Source: Marinomonas colpomeniae (GTDB lineage: Bacteria; Pseudomonadota; Gammaproteobacteria; Pseudomonadales; Marinomonadaceae). From it: DNA of 64,000 nucleotides. The stretch is taken from NCBI RefSeq assembly GCF_014803385.1, contig NZ_JACYFC010000002.1:372001-436000 (forward strand), written 5' to 3'. A program made the position numbers and the translations under genes. The notes under the pieces are model-generated. The model was given only the letters and a program-made list of their open reading frames with translations. It made no database searches and had not been told where the DNA came from. Every line of letters begins with the position of its first letter. Positions within the stretch are counted from its first letter, which is position 1. Positions 54,947 to 63,365 of the stretch are shown here, one piece after another.

Positions 54947-56019
54947 GCTTTGCCTCCAAATACATGCAAACGATCATGAGGTAATTGGCATACAACGCTT
55001 TGCCCTTGAATCAGGTTAAGTTCCGCCATTTCATTCATAGAAATATCCGCTAAAATCGGACGTTCGTGATTTTCGAGTTCTAACAAAGCTCGCATACGAG
55101 AGCCAAGAAATTCAAGGTGCAGTACTTTGGCATTCATCTTGTTATCTTCTTCACCTTCCGTTTGAAAACGCACGTCTTCAGGTCGAATGGCCAACTGAGC
55201 TGGGTCGCCTATGGTCAAGTGTGAAGATTGATCGCAGCGTAACGTTAAACCTGCAGATTGCATCACTCCTACGCCGCTGACTTCTGCACTAAGGAAGTTC
55301 ATCTCGCCAACAAACTCAGCGACGAATGGCGTATTAGGTTTTGCATAAACGTCCTGTGGTGTACCAATTTGTTCGATAACACCTTGGTTCATGACAACAA
55401 TTTGATCTGCCATGGTCAGTGCTTCTTCTTGGTCATGAGTTACCATGATAGTGGTAACGCCAAGCTTTTCTTGTAGTTGTTTTATTTCTTGTCTTAAATG
55501 GGCTCGAACTCGTGCATCCAAGGCTGAAAGTGGTTCATCAAGCAGCAGTAACCCCGGAGAAGTTGCCAATGCGCGAGCGAGAGCTACTCGTTGTTGCTGG
55601 CCGCCAGACAGTTGAGCGGGATAACGTCCTTCGCTACCCGACATACCAACAGTAGCAAGTAGTTCAGTAACACGAACGCGACGATCATTGGCAGAAAACT
55701 TCTTTGAAACTAAGCCATATGCAATGTTGTCTGCGACGGTTAAATTAGGAAATAAGGCATAAGACTGAAAGACAATGCCAAAGTCTCTATGATTCACAGG
55801 TGCGTAAGTGATGTCTTTTCCTGCCTGCAAAATAGAACCAGACGTTGGTGTGTCTAAGCCGGCAATAATGCGCAATAAACTTGTTTTACCGCAACCTGAT
55901 GGCCCTAAAAAACAGACAAATTCGCCTTCTTTAATATTGAGTGATACGTTCTTTAACGCTTGATATGTACCAAACATTTGATCGATATTGTTGAGTTCTA
56001 AATAGGCTTTATTGGACAT
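54943..56019 (-). CDS. phnT2: 2-Aminoethylphosphonate-type ABC ATPase
   Basis: 358-residue ATPase of the PotA/FbpC type: Walker A GPSGCGKTS (39-47), signature LSGGQ (137-141), Walker B LLLLDEP (157-163), switch His in MVTHDQEEA, and a C-terminal TOBE regulatory domain (about 280-355). Preceded by a very good ribosome site (AAGGAGG). A 17-bp hairpin separates it from the binding-protein gene upstream. Confidence 0.92.
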   Translation of the reverse strand: MSNKAYLELNNIDQMFGTYQALKNVSLNIKEGEFVCFLGPSGCGKTSLLRIIAGLDTPTSGSILQAGKDITYAPVNHRDFGIVFQSYALFPNLTVADNIAYGLVSKKFSANDRRVRVTELLATVGMSGSEGRYPAQLSGGQQQRVALARALATSPGLLLLDEPLSALDARVRAHLRQEIKQLQEKLGVTTIMVTHDQEEALTMADQIVVMNQGVIEQIGTPQDVYAKPNTPFVAEFVGEMNFLSAEVSGVGVMQSAGLTLRCDQSSHLTIGDPAQLAIRPEDVRFQTEGEEDNKMNAKVLHLEFLGSRMRALLELENHERPILADISMNEMAELNLIQGQSVVCQLPHDRLHVFGGKA

Positions 56020-56112
56020 GATCGGTCCTCCTTGAATTTGAGTATTTTTTCAATGGACCGTCACGGTAACTGTGCTGTGATCCGAATGACTGTTACAAAA
56101 AAGAGTGAAATA

Positions 56113-56149
56113 AAAACAAGGAATAAAGCGAGGCTTTATTCCTTGTTTT
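56113..56149 (-). terminator. Intra-operon terminator after the binding-protein gene
   Basis: Perfect 17-bp stem (AAAACAAGGAATAAAGC and its complement) with a 3-base loop, starting 10 bases after the phnS2 stop and followed by Ts on the minus strand. It would terminate most transcripts after the binding protein and let some continue into phnT2-U2. Confidence 0.8.
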
Positions 56150-56158
56150 ACTCGCGAT

Positions 56159-57187
56159 TTATTTTGCTTCGCTTTTGCTGTCGTAGCGCTCTTGCCACTT
56201 AGCCAAAATCTCTACTCGATTCGCTGCTGTCCATTCAAAGTCATTATCGATCATTAACGATTCCGCATTTTCTGGGAAGAACTCAACTGGCTTAGCGATG
56301 CCAGGCATAGCGACAACGGCATAACCTTCGTTATACATTTCATTGGCTTTTTTCGATACTGTCCAATCAACTAAGGTTTGTGCTGCTTCCAGCTTATCTG
56401 TTCCCTTAATAATTGACGTTGCTTCCATATCCCATCCTAATCCTTCTGTTGGGAAAACGATGTCTAACGGTGCACCAGATTTTTTCGATTTAGCCGCACG
56501 AAAAGCAAAAGAGATACCGATTGGAATTTCGCCTGATGCGGCTAACTTACAAGGCTTAGAACCTGAATGTGTGTAACGGCTGATGTTGTTATGTAGTCCG
56601 TCCATGTATTCCCAGCCTTTATCTTCGCCGAAAATTTGTAACCAACTACTAACGTCTAAGAAGCCCGTACCAGATGAATTTGGATTAGGCATAATGATGT
56701 GGTCTTTATAGACAGGGTTTGTCAGATCTGCCCATGACGTTGGTTTTGGTAATCCAAGCTTTCCAGCTTCTACCGTATTATAACAAACAGCGGCTATCCA
56801 AGCGTCCATTCCAGTCCAAACAGGGTCTGCAGAAGTATCTTTAAACTTAGATGACAGAGCGTCATAACCTTCTGGTTTATAGCTTTGCAACATTCCTTCG
56901 TTTTTCAATAGCATAAGACTTGTCGCAGCTAATCCCCATACAACATCGGCTTGAGGGTTGCTTTTTTCAGCAAGTAATTTAGCCGTTACTATCCCTGTGG
57001 AGTCACGTACCCAATTAATTTTGATTTCTGGATGCTCTTCGTTAAAGCGGGCTGCGTATTTTTTTAGGTCTTCTGCTTCCACTGCGGTATATACGGTTAA
57101 TTCTGTTTGTGCAGCTTGTGTTGCGATAGATACGGTTGCGATGCCTGCTAAAATAGACAGACGTTTCATTAAGCTTTTCTGTGTCAT
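56159..57187 (-). CDS. phnS2: 2-Aminoethylphosphonate-type ABC binding protein
   Basis: 342-residue periplasmic binding protein with a signal peptide (cleavage near TQAAQ, about residue 22). The segment TELTVYTAVEAEDLKKYAARF followed by INWVRDSTGIVTAKLLAEKSNPQADVVWGLAATS is characteristic of the PhnS2 group linked to aminoethylphosphonate uptake. The start at 57187 has GGAG eight bases before it; the open frame runs 29 codons further upstream through the putative operator and is not translated in my view. First gene of the import operon, downstream of phnR. Confidence 0.9.
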   Translation of the reverse strand: MTQKSLMKRLSILAGIATVSIATQAAQTELTVYTAVEAEDLKKYAARFNEEHPEIKINWVRDSTGIVTAKLLAEKSNPQADVVWGLAATSLMLLKNEGMLQSYKPEGYDALSSKFKDTSADPVWTGMDAWIAAVCYNTVEAGKLGLPKPTSWADLTNPVYKDHIIMPNPNSSGTGFLDVSSWLQIFGEDKGWEYMDGLHNNISRYTHSGSKPCKLAASGEIPIGISFAFRAAKSKKSGAPLDIVFPTEGLGWDMEATSIIKGTDKLEAAQTLVDWTVSKKANEMYNEGYAVVAMPGIAKPVEFFPENAESLMIDNDFEWTAANRVEILAKWQERYDSKSEAK

Positions 57188-57216
57188 CTTCACTTCTCCA
57201 TGCGTCAAATTATCAA

Positions 57217-57230
57217 CTGGTATAGACCAG
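57217..57230. promoter_or_regulatory. Candidate PhnR operator upstream of phnS2
   Basis: CTGGTATAGACCAG is a 14-bp dyad whose core GTATAGAC is the usual recognition pattern of HutC/UTRA-type GntR regulators. It lies 30 bases upstream of the phnS2 start, just where a repressor would block initiation. The neighbouring regulator PhnR is of that subfamily. Confidence 0.65.
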
Positions 57231-57309
57231 ATGGATATGCAAAATAGCAGCCAGATATGACATTTGTGTGACAAAAAAATAAATTTGGTAAAAAAATCGA
57301 GCTAAAAGA

Positions 57310-57338
57310 ACACCTATTTTTATAAAAAAAATAGGTGT
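57310..57338. terminator. Hairpin between phnR and phnS2
   Basis: 12-bp stem ACACCTATTTTT/AAAAATAGGTGT with a 5-base loop, 45 bases after the phnR stop; probably terminates phnR so that phnS2 has its own promoter. Confidence 0.5.
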
Positions 57339-57382
57339 GATTGGGCTTGGATATAAGGAGTATAAAAGAGAGTTTTTAGTGG

Positions 57383-58096
57383 TTAATCACGAAGGGCTAT
57401 TCTTATCGACATAGCATCATGTCGCCAGAATTCGTAATCGACTTCTAGGACTTTTTTATCGCTGGTATAATTTATTCTTTCTATGTGCAACCCCGCATGT
57501 CCTGTAGAGATGCCAAGATCATTCGCAGCATGAGCAGGTAAAGATGTTGATTTAAATGAAAGGTCCATATCTCGATATTCTAATTGGTACTTCTGCTTTA
57601 ATAATTGCCCCAAAGATTGACTTAACTCTTCTTTCTCTATTCCAGGTAAAAATTTGAAGTTGATGTAGATCTTTTCGATCAACACAGGGCGTTGATCAAT
57701 GTAGCGACGACGATGTAAAAAGAGGACTGGAGTGTTGGTTTCTATGCCCATTAATTGAGCAAGCTCTTCGTTGGCTGGTTCAATTTGTTGCAATAGTTTC
57801 TCAGTATGAGGTATGAAACCTTGCTCTGTTACGTAGAGATTAAAGCTTAAATAATTGGCAGGATCGTAGATTACAGGAGGTGGAGTAACGAACCAGCCTC
57901 TACGGTTTTGTCGATAAATTAAACCTTCGGCTTCTAGGTTTTGTAGTGCTTGCCGTACCGTAATGCGAGTTAGCTTGAACTGTTCTCCTATCTCTCTTTC
58001 AGAGGGAAGTTTTGTACCTGCTTCCAATACTTTTTGCTGAATTAGGTCACCGAAATATCTTTGTAAATGGTGATATTGGCTGTTTAACATATTCAC
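57383..58096 (-). CDS. phnR: GntR/UTRA regulator, PhnR-like
   Basis: 237 residues: N-terminal winged helix (about 10-72; LPSEREIGEQFKLTRITVRQALQNLEAEGLIYRQNRRGWFV) and a C-terminal UTRA ligand-binding domain. The hinge GWFVTPPPVIYDPANYLSF matches the phosphonate-associated regulators found next to PhnSTU systems. It probably represses the import operon in the absence of the phosphonate. A dyad with a TACCGGTA core lies upstream of its own start. Confidence 0.88.
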   Translation of the reverse strand: MNMLNSQYHHLQRYFGDLIQQKVLEAGTKLPSEREIGEQFKLTRITVRQALQNLEAEGLIYRQNRRGWFVTPPPVIYDPANYLSFNLYVTEQGFIPHTEKLLQQIEPANEELAQLMGIETNTPVLFLHRRRYIDQRPVLIEKIYINFKFLPGIEKEELSQSLGQLLKQKYQLEYRDMDLSFKSTSLPAHAANDLGISTGHAGLHIERINYTSDKKVLEVDYEFWRHDAMSIRIALRD

Positions 58097-58125
58097 TTTA
58101 TTCCTAATAAAATCTAGATTTAAAC

Positions 58126-58149
58126 AGTATTTGTACCGGTATAAATACT
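58126..58149. promoter_or_regulatory. 24-bp dyad upstream of phnR
   Basis: AGTATTT-N-TACCGGTA-N-AAATACT is symmetrical except for one base pair. It lies about 30 bases upstream of the phnR start. A partial copy of the core (ATACCGATAC) follows at 58161-58170. It could be an autoregulatory site. Confidence 0.5.
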
Positions 58150-58268
58150 CTGTAAAAATTATACCGATACTTTGTTTATGAATGATGTTGAGTATGCCAG
58201 CTTGTGATTATTTCGGCTAAGTATTTGTTGAATGTACGAAATTGAGCAATAAGGTGTGAAATATAGAC

Positions 58269-58293
58269 AAAAAAAGACCGGCCTAAGCCGGTC
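58269..58293 (-). terminator. Terminator of the glycerol ABC operon
   Basis: 7-bp GC-rich stem GACCGGC/GCCGGTC with a 4-base loop, followed on the minus strand by seven Ts, 31 bases after the glpV stop. Confidence 0.9.
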
Positions 58294-58323
58294 AAACATT
58301 GAGAGACTCTATGAATAAAAAAC

Positions 58324-60045
58324 TTATTCCCAAGAACGAAGTAACTCGTCATAAGCAATCGTGACGCCTTTAGGCTTCTCGTTTGCTAGTTTCGCTTTTG
58401 GTGAACCCGGTTGTGCCAACCAATAAGCTTCATCACGAGGTGTGTTTAGCTTAGGACCACAAGTGTCTTGTACTTTTGCACGCTCAAGACGGTTCATTAC
58501 TTTATCTTGCGCTTCTGCTAAGCCATTAAGAGCTTCTTGTGGTGAGGCTTCACCGCTCGCTGCTTGCGAGATGTACTGCCACCAAAGTTGAGCCAATTTT
58601 GGATAATCTGGCACGTTAGTCCCTGTTGGTGACCATTCTTTACGAGCTGGTCCTTTGTAGAATTCAACCAAACCACCAAGTTTTGGCGCCGCAGCTGCCA
58701 TTTCTGGAGAATTGATATCAGATTCACGAATTGGCGTTAGGCCAACTAATGTTTTCTGCAAAGAAACCGTTTTTGCTGTTGTGAACTGAGCATACAACCA
58801 AGCGGCTAAACGACGATCATCCGGAGTAGAGTTCATGAAAGTCCAGGCGCCAACATCTTGATACCCTTTTTTCATACCTTCTTCCCAGTATGGCCCAACT
58901 GGAGATGGCGCCATACGCCATTTCGGTGTGCCATCTTCATTTACAACAGGAAGACCTTTAGTTGTCATGTCCGCAGTAAAGGCTGTGTACCAGAAAATTT
59001 GCTGAGCTACGCCGCCTTGAGCTGGTACTGGGCCAGATTCAGAGAAAGTCATGCCTTGCGCTTCTGGTGGCGCGTACTTGCGTAACCAATCTACGTATTT
59101 TGTTGTCGCGTAAACAGCTGCTGGGCCATTGGTAGCACCACCACGGGAAACACTAGAGCCCACTGGATGGCAGGCTTCAACACGAATACCCCATTCATCA
59201 ACAGGTAATCCGTTTGGAATGCCTTTATCGCCAGCACCCGCCATAGAGAACCAAGCGTCAGTGAAGCGCCAGCCAAGAGAAGGATCTTTTTTACCGTAAT
59301 CCATGTGACCGTAAACACGCTCGCCGTCGATGTTTTTCACTTTATCTGTGAAGAACTCAGCGATGTCTTCATAAGCCGACCAGTTTACTGGTACGCCTAA
59401 GTCATAACCGTAAATAGATTTGAACTGGGATTTCAGGTCTGGACGAGCAAACCAATCAGCACGGAACCAATATAAGTTTGCGAATTGCTGAGTTGGTAGT
59501 TGGTAAAGTTTACCGTCTGGGCCTGTAGTGAAATCTAAGCCGATGAAATCGTTAAGATCTAACGTCGGAGACGTGTAAGATTTGCCGTCACCTTTCATCA
59601 TGTCAGAAATAGGAACTACTTTACCGTAACGAAAATGGGTACCGATCAAATCGGAATCGTTTACGTAAGCGTCGTAAATATTACGGCCAGATTGCATTTG
59701 AGTTTGCAGCTTTTCAACTACATCGCCTTCTTGGATCAAGTCATGATTGACCTTGATACCTGTAATTTCTTCGAAGGCTTTGGCTAATACTTGTGACTCG
59801 TATTTATGCGTTGTTAGGGTTTCTGATGCGACATTAATTTCCATACCACGAAATTTTTTCGCGGCATCGGTGAACCATTGCATTTCATCAAGTTGTTGCT
59901 GTTTAGTTAACGTCGAAACAGAAAATTCGCTATCTACCCATTTTTCTGCTGCATCAGAGTATGCGTCTGCCCATAAAGTGGCAGAGTGCAACATAACAGC
60001 AAGGGGTAAGGCGGCCAGTGCAATTTTTTTCTTATTGTAGTGCAT
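58324..60045 (-). CDS. glpV: Glycerol ABC transporter binding protein (GlpV-like)
   Basis: 573-residue, unusually large type 1 periplasmic binding protein with a signal peptide ending at LWADA (about residue 27). It shows the pattern of the binding proteins of the GlpSTPQUV glycerol importer (EFSVSTLTKQQQLDEMQWF, GMEINVASETLTTHKYESQVLA, FEEITGIKVNHDLIQEGDVVEKLQTQ). It is the last gene of the operon, 81 bases after the DUF2160 gene, with two small hairpins in that gap. GAGG precedes the ATG. The assignment to glycerol rests on the operon order matching the Rhizobium system. Confidence 0.88.
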   Translation of the reverse strand: MHYNKKKIALAALPLAVMLHSATLWADAYSDAAEKWVDSEFSVSTLTKQQQLDEMQWFTDAAKKFRGMEINVASETLTTHKYESQVLAKAFEEITGIKVNHDLIQEGDVVEKLQTQMQSGRNIYDAYVNDSDLIGTHFRYGKVVPISDMMKGDGKSYTSPTLDLNDFIGLDFTTGPDGKLYQLPTQQFANLYWFRADWFARPDLKSQFKSIYGYDLGVPVNWSAYEDIAEFFTDKVKNIDGERVYGHMDYGKKDPSLGWRFTDAWFSMAGAGDKGIPNGLPVDEWGIRVEACHPVGSSVSRGGATNGPAAVYATTKYVDWLRKYAPPEAQGMTFSESGPVPAQGGVAQQIFWYTAFTADMTTKGLPVVNEDGTPKWRMAPSPVGPYWEEGMKKGYQDVGAWTFMNSTPDDRRLAAWLYAQFTTAKTVSLQKTLVGLTPIRESDINSPEMAAAAPKLGGLVEFYKGPARKEWSPTGTNVPDYPKLAQLWWQYISQAASGEASPQEALNGLAEAQDKVMNRLERAKVQDTCGPKLNTPRDEAYWLAQPGSPKAKLANEKPKGVTIAYDELLRSWE

Positions 60046-60076
60046 GTTTTACCTCGACAAAGTCTAGTTTTTAAAT

Positions 60077-60122
60077 TGGCATTTTTGCCAGAAATTTCAT
60101 CGCTCCTATTTATTAAGGAGCG
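60077..60122 (-). other. Hairpins between glpU and glpV
   Basis: CGCTCCT/AGGAGCG (60101-60122, 7-bp stem, 8-base loop) and TGGCA/TGCCA (60077-60090) lie in the short gap before the binding-protein gene. They could protect the downstream glpV message after processing. Confidence 0.45.
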
Positions 60123-60126
60123 CTGA

Positions 60127-60399
60127 CTAACCCCAACGCATCAGGATAATCATCCAGATTGCGCATAGGACAGTTGCCATCGCGATATTCGCATCAGTGA
60201 ATGCTACGAATCCGAGATGGATAAAGGCACTGCTAAGCAGGCCAATAAACAAGCGATCACCGCGTGTGGTTGCCAGCGGTAAAAATCCACGACGCTCCAC
60301 ACAAGGTGAGACAATTTGCCATGTGGTCATGCCGACCAAGATCACAGCAATCCCGATAAAGAATAGGGCAGTCGGTAATGTCCAAGACATCCAAGCCAT
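60127..60399 (-). CDS. glpU: DUF2160 membrane protein (GlpU-like)
   Basis: 90-residue protein with three hydrophobic helices and the DUF2160 pattern WMSWTLPTALFFIGIAVILVGMTTW ... GFLPLATTRGDRLFIGLL. Proteins of this family are found in glycerol ABC operons, where the first report named it GlpU; its exact role is unknown. GGAG precedes the ATG. It is 12 bases downstream of the glpQ stop codon neighbour. Confidence 0.88.
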   Translation of the reverse strand: MAWMSWTLPTALFFIGIAVILVGMTTWQIVSPCVERRGFLPLATTRGDRLFIGLLSSAFIHLGFVAFTDANIAMATVLCAIWMIILMRWG

Positions 60400-60410
60400 A
60401 GTGATTCTCC

Positions 60411-61337
60411 TTATACTCGACCAAGGGCAAAGCCCTTCGCCACATGGTTACGAACAAAATAAATGACCAACATTCCTGGAATAATAGTGAGTACGCCAGC
60501 CGCAGCGAGTAGCCCCCAATCCATTCCAGATGCAGATACAGTACGGGTCATAATGGCAGCAATTGGTTTGGCTTCCACAGACGTTAAAGTACGTGCCAAC
60601 AAGAGTTCTACCCAAGAGAACATGAAGCAGAAAAACGCCGTCACGCCGATACCAGAACGAATCAAAGGAATAAATATGCGCACGAAAAATTTAGGGAAAC
60701 TGTAACCATCGATATACGCAGTTTCGTCAATTTCGCGAGGTACGCCGCTCATAAAACCTTCCAATATCCAAACAGCTAATGGCACGGTGAAAATACAGTG
60801 TGCAAGGGCTACTGCAATGTGAGTATCAAATAAACCCACAGAAGAGTAGAGCTGGAAGAAAGGCAGTAAAAACACGGCTGGTGGTGCCATACGGTTAGAC
60901 AGCAACCAGAAAAACATGTGTTTATCACCAATGAACTTATAACGACTAAAAGCGTAGGCTGCAGGTAAGGCAACCAATAAGCTAATGACCATATTCATGG
61001 AAACGTAAAAAATTGAGTTCACGTAACCCATGTACCATGTTGAGTCGCTAAAAATTTTCGCGTAATTTTCCAGCGTGAAATCTGCAGGGAAGAAAGACAA
61101 ACCACTAAGAATCTCAGTATTGGTTTTGAATGACATGTTGACCAACCAGTAAATTGGCAACAGCAATAAAACCACATAGAGCGCTAAGCCAAAACGACCA
61201 CGTAAATTTGCATTACGAGCCTTACGATCAGCTCGACTGTAAACTGGAGCCTGCTCTTTAGTGACCTTAGTATTTTGTGATGCTCTTCCTTGAGAGGTCT
61301 TTTCGTGAGTCATCGGTGTTGTAGATGATTGAGTCAT
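60411..61337 (-). CDS. glpQ: Glycerol ABC permease (GlpQ-like)
   Basis: 308-residue inner-membrane permease of the MalG type, with about six helices after a long polar N-terminus (about 45 residues) and the EAA loop EIDETAYIDGYSFPKFFVRIFIPLI. It forms the channel with GlpP. AGGAG lies seven bases before the ATG and overlaps the glpP stop. Confidence 0.91.
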   Translation of the reverse strand: MTQSSTTPMTHEKTSQGRASQNTKVTKEQAPVYSRADRKARNANLRGRFGLALYVVLLLLPIYWLVNMSFKTNTEILSGLSFFPADFTLENYAKIFSDSTWYMGYVNSIFYVSMNMVISLLVALPAAYAFSRYKFIGDKHMFFWLLSNRMAPPAVFLLPFFQLYSSVGLFDTHIAVALAHCIFTVPLAVWILEGFMSGVPREIDETAYIDGYSFPKFFVRIFIPLIRSGIGVTAFFCFMFSWVELLLARTLTSVEAKPIAAIMTRTVSASGMDWGLLAAAGVLTIIPGMLVIYFVRNHVAKGFALGRV

Positions 61338-61346
61338 GATCCGCTC

Positions 61347-62216
61347 CTACTTGTCTTTTTGCATGTTCATGATGGTGGTATAGAAAACCCAACACACGAG
61401 CAAGATGATTAAGAAGTACACCAGCGAGAATGCTGCGGCTGGACCAAGGTCAAATTGACCAATGGCTTGTTGTACCAAGGATTGGCTTAAGAATGTGGTT
61501 GAGCTGCCAGGGCCGCCGCCAGTTAATACAAAAGGCTCGGTATAAATCATGAAAGAGTCCATGAAGCGCAACAACATACCGATGACCAATACATTCGCCA
61601 GCTTAGGTAATTGAATATGGCGGAAGACAGCCCAGCGAGAAGCTTGATCAATACGCGCTGCTTGATAATAAACTTCTGGGATAGCGCGAAGGCCTGAGTA
61701 GCATAAAAGCGCAATCAAAGGTGTCCAGTGCCAAACATCCATTAACACAACGGTAAGCCACGCATCCGCAGGGTTAGAGGCATAGTTATAATCGACACCG
61801 ATATAACTCATAAAGGCACCGAATAGGCCAATATCCGCACGACCAAATATTTGCCAAATAGTGCCGACAACGTTCCATGGTATTAATAATGGAATTGCTA
61901 CAAGGATAAGGGCTACAGAAGCACCTCGGCCTTTGGTTGGCATCATTAAGGCAACGCAAATGCCCAAAGGCACTTCAATCGCAAGAATCGTGAAAGAATA
62001 AATAAACTGACGCAGCAAGGCTTCATGTAAACGACTGTCTAACATGACTTGTTTGAACCATTCCGTTCCAACAAAGTAACGGGTGTAAGGATCAAAAATG
62101 TCTTGTACCGAATAGTTCACTACCGTCATTAAAGGAATAATAGCGGAGAAGGCAACGATCAAGAAAACGGGCATAACAAGGAACCACGCCTTGTTGTTTT
62201 CGACTTTAGTTTGCAT
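61347..62216 (-). CDS. glpP: Glycerol ABC permease (GlpP-like)
   Basis: 289-residue MalF-type permease with six helices and EAA loop EVYYQAARIDQASRWAVFRHIQLP. The start at 62216 has a strong AAGGAG site and overlaps the end of the GlpT ATPase gene by 11 bases; the longer open frame to 62276 would lie inside glpT with no ribosome site. Confidence 0.91.
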   Translation of the reverse strand: MQTKVENNKAWFLVMPVFLIVAFSAIIPLMTVVNYSVQDIFDPYTRYFVGTEWFKQVMLDSRLHEALLRQFIYSFTILAIEVPLGICVALMMPTKGRGASVALILVAIPLLIPWNVVGTIWQIFGRADIGLFGAFMSYIGVDYNYASNPADAWLTVVLMDVWHWTPLIALLCYSGLRAIPEVYYQAARIDQASRWAVFRHIQLPKLANVLVIGMLLRFMDSFMIYTEPFVLTGGGPGSSTTFLSQSLVQQAIGQFDLGPAAAFSLVYFLIILLVCWVFYTTIMNMQKDK

Positions 62217-63363
62217 GGTCAGTCTCCTTGTCTTGTTCGTTATCGATGGCCTTGTCTGAAGAGGTAGGATGAACATTTAAGTCAACGAGATAATCGTCCA
62301 CATAAACCTTAGTCCATTGCTCTGGGAAGCTAACGTATATTTGCCCTGACGGTACTTTTTGGTCTTCGCTAAGGCGTGCTTTCATCACTTGTCCGTTAAA
62401 TAAGAAAGACAATATTTTATAAGTGCCTAAGTCTTCCACATAGTCCACGCTGACAGGGAAGGCGTCGTCATTCTTGCCGTCCCAAACATGAACGAACTCC
62501 GGACGAATACCGAGTGTTACCTTGTTTGTTCCCATCGCTTTTAAGCGAGTTAGCATCTCTTTGTTAATGGCAATGGTATGGCCGCCAAAGGTCAGTTTAT
62601 CCGTTAACTCTGCTTCGAAAAAATTCATCCCTGGGCTACCAATAAAGTAGCCAACAAAGGTGTGAGCAGGGTTTTCGAACAATTCTCTTGGTGTACCAAA
62701 TTGTACGATTTGACCGTTGTACATCACTGCAATTTTGTCAGCAAAGGTCGAGGCTTCCAACTGATCGTGGGTCACATACACCATAGTGATGTTGAACTGT
62801 TCGTGAATTTGTTTGAGCTTACGACGCAGCTTCCACTTCAATTGAGGGTCAATAACGGTAAGTGGTTCATCAAACAAAATTGCCGATACATCGTCACGAA
62901 CCAAGCCACGACCCATGGACACTTTTTGTTTCTGATCGGCTGAAAGGCCTTTCGCTTTTCGTTGTAACTGATCAGATAGCTCTAGAATTTCTGCCACTTC
63001 ATGAACTTTAGAAGTGATCTTATGTTTTGGAACACCAATGTTACGAAGTGGGAAGGCCAGGTTATCGAACACCGTCATGGTGTCGTATACCACTGGAAAC
63101 TGGAAAACTTGTGCGATGTTGCGCTCTTCTGGTTTCAGTTCGTTGACGCGTTTACCATCAAACAATACTTCACCATTGGAAGGTTCTAATAATCCCGAAA
63201 TAATATTAAGTAGGGTCGATTTACCACAGCCTGATGGGCCAAGTAACGCGAACGCGCCGCCTTGTTCCCAAACGTGGGTCATTTCACGAATGGCGTAATC
63301 TTCAGGTCGCGTTGGATTTTCTGCATAGGTATGAGCCAACGCGTTTAATGTAATTTCAGCCAT
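62206..63363 (-). CDS. glpT: Glycerol ABC ATPase (GlpT-like)
   Basis: 385-residue MalK/UgpC-type ATPase: Walker A GPSGCGKST (42-50), Q-loop near 89, Walker B AILFDEP (161-167), switch His in VYVTHDQLEA, and a C-terminal regulatory MOP/TOBE domain. The ABC signature is non-canonical: LSADQK at 140-145 instead of LSGGQ, a change I recall as typical for this ATPase of the glycerol system. It pairs with GlpS, whose gene lies immediately upstream (2-base gap). Confidence 0.9.
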   Translation of the reverse strand: MAEITLNALAHTYAENPTRPEDYAIREMTHVWEQGGAFALLGPSGCGKSTLLNIISGLLEPSNGEVLFDGKRVNELKPEERNIAQVFQFPVVYDTMTVFDNLAFPLRNIGVPKHKITSKVHEVAEILELSDQLQRKAKGLSADQKQKVSMGRGLVRDDVSAILFDEPLTVIDPQLKWKLRRKLKQIHEQFNITMVYVTHDQLEASTFADKIAVMYNGQIVQFGTPRELFENPAHTFVGYFIGSPGMNFFEAELTDKLTFGGHTIAINKEMLTRLKAMGTNKVTLGIRPEFVHVWDGKNDDAFPVSVDYVEDLGTYKILSFLFNGQVMKARLSEDQKVPSGQIYVSFPEQWTKVYVDDYLVDLNVHPTSSDKAIDNEQDKETDHAN

Positions 63364-63365
63364 GA

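Noticed and set aside
53228..57187. Ferric-iron (Fbp-type) ABC transporter
   Set aside because: The fused permease is similar to FbpB, but the binding-protein pattern, the PhnR-type regulator and the EamA neighbour all favour aminoethylphosphonate uptake, and no Fur box is seen.
57188..57274. 29-codon N-terminal extension of the phnS2 gene
   Set aside because: It runs through the putative PhnR operator and puts extra residues before a normal signal peptide; GGAG supports the start at 57187.
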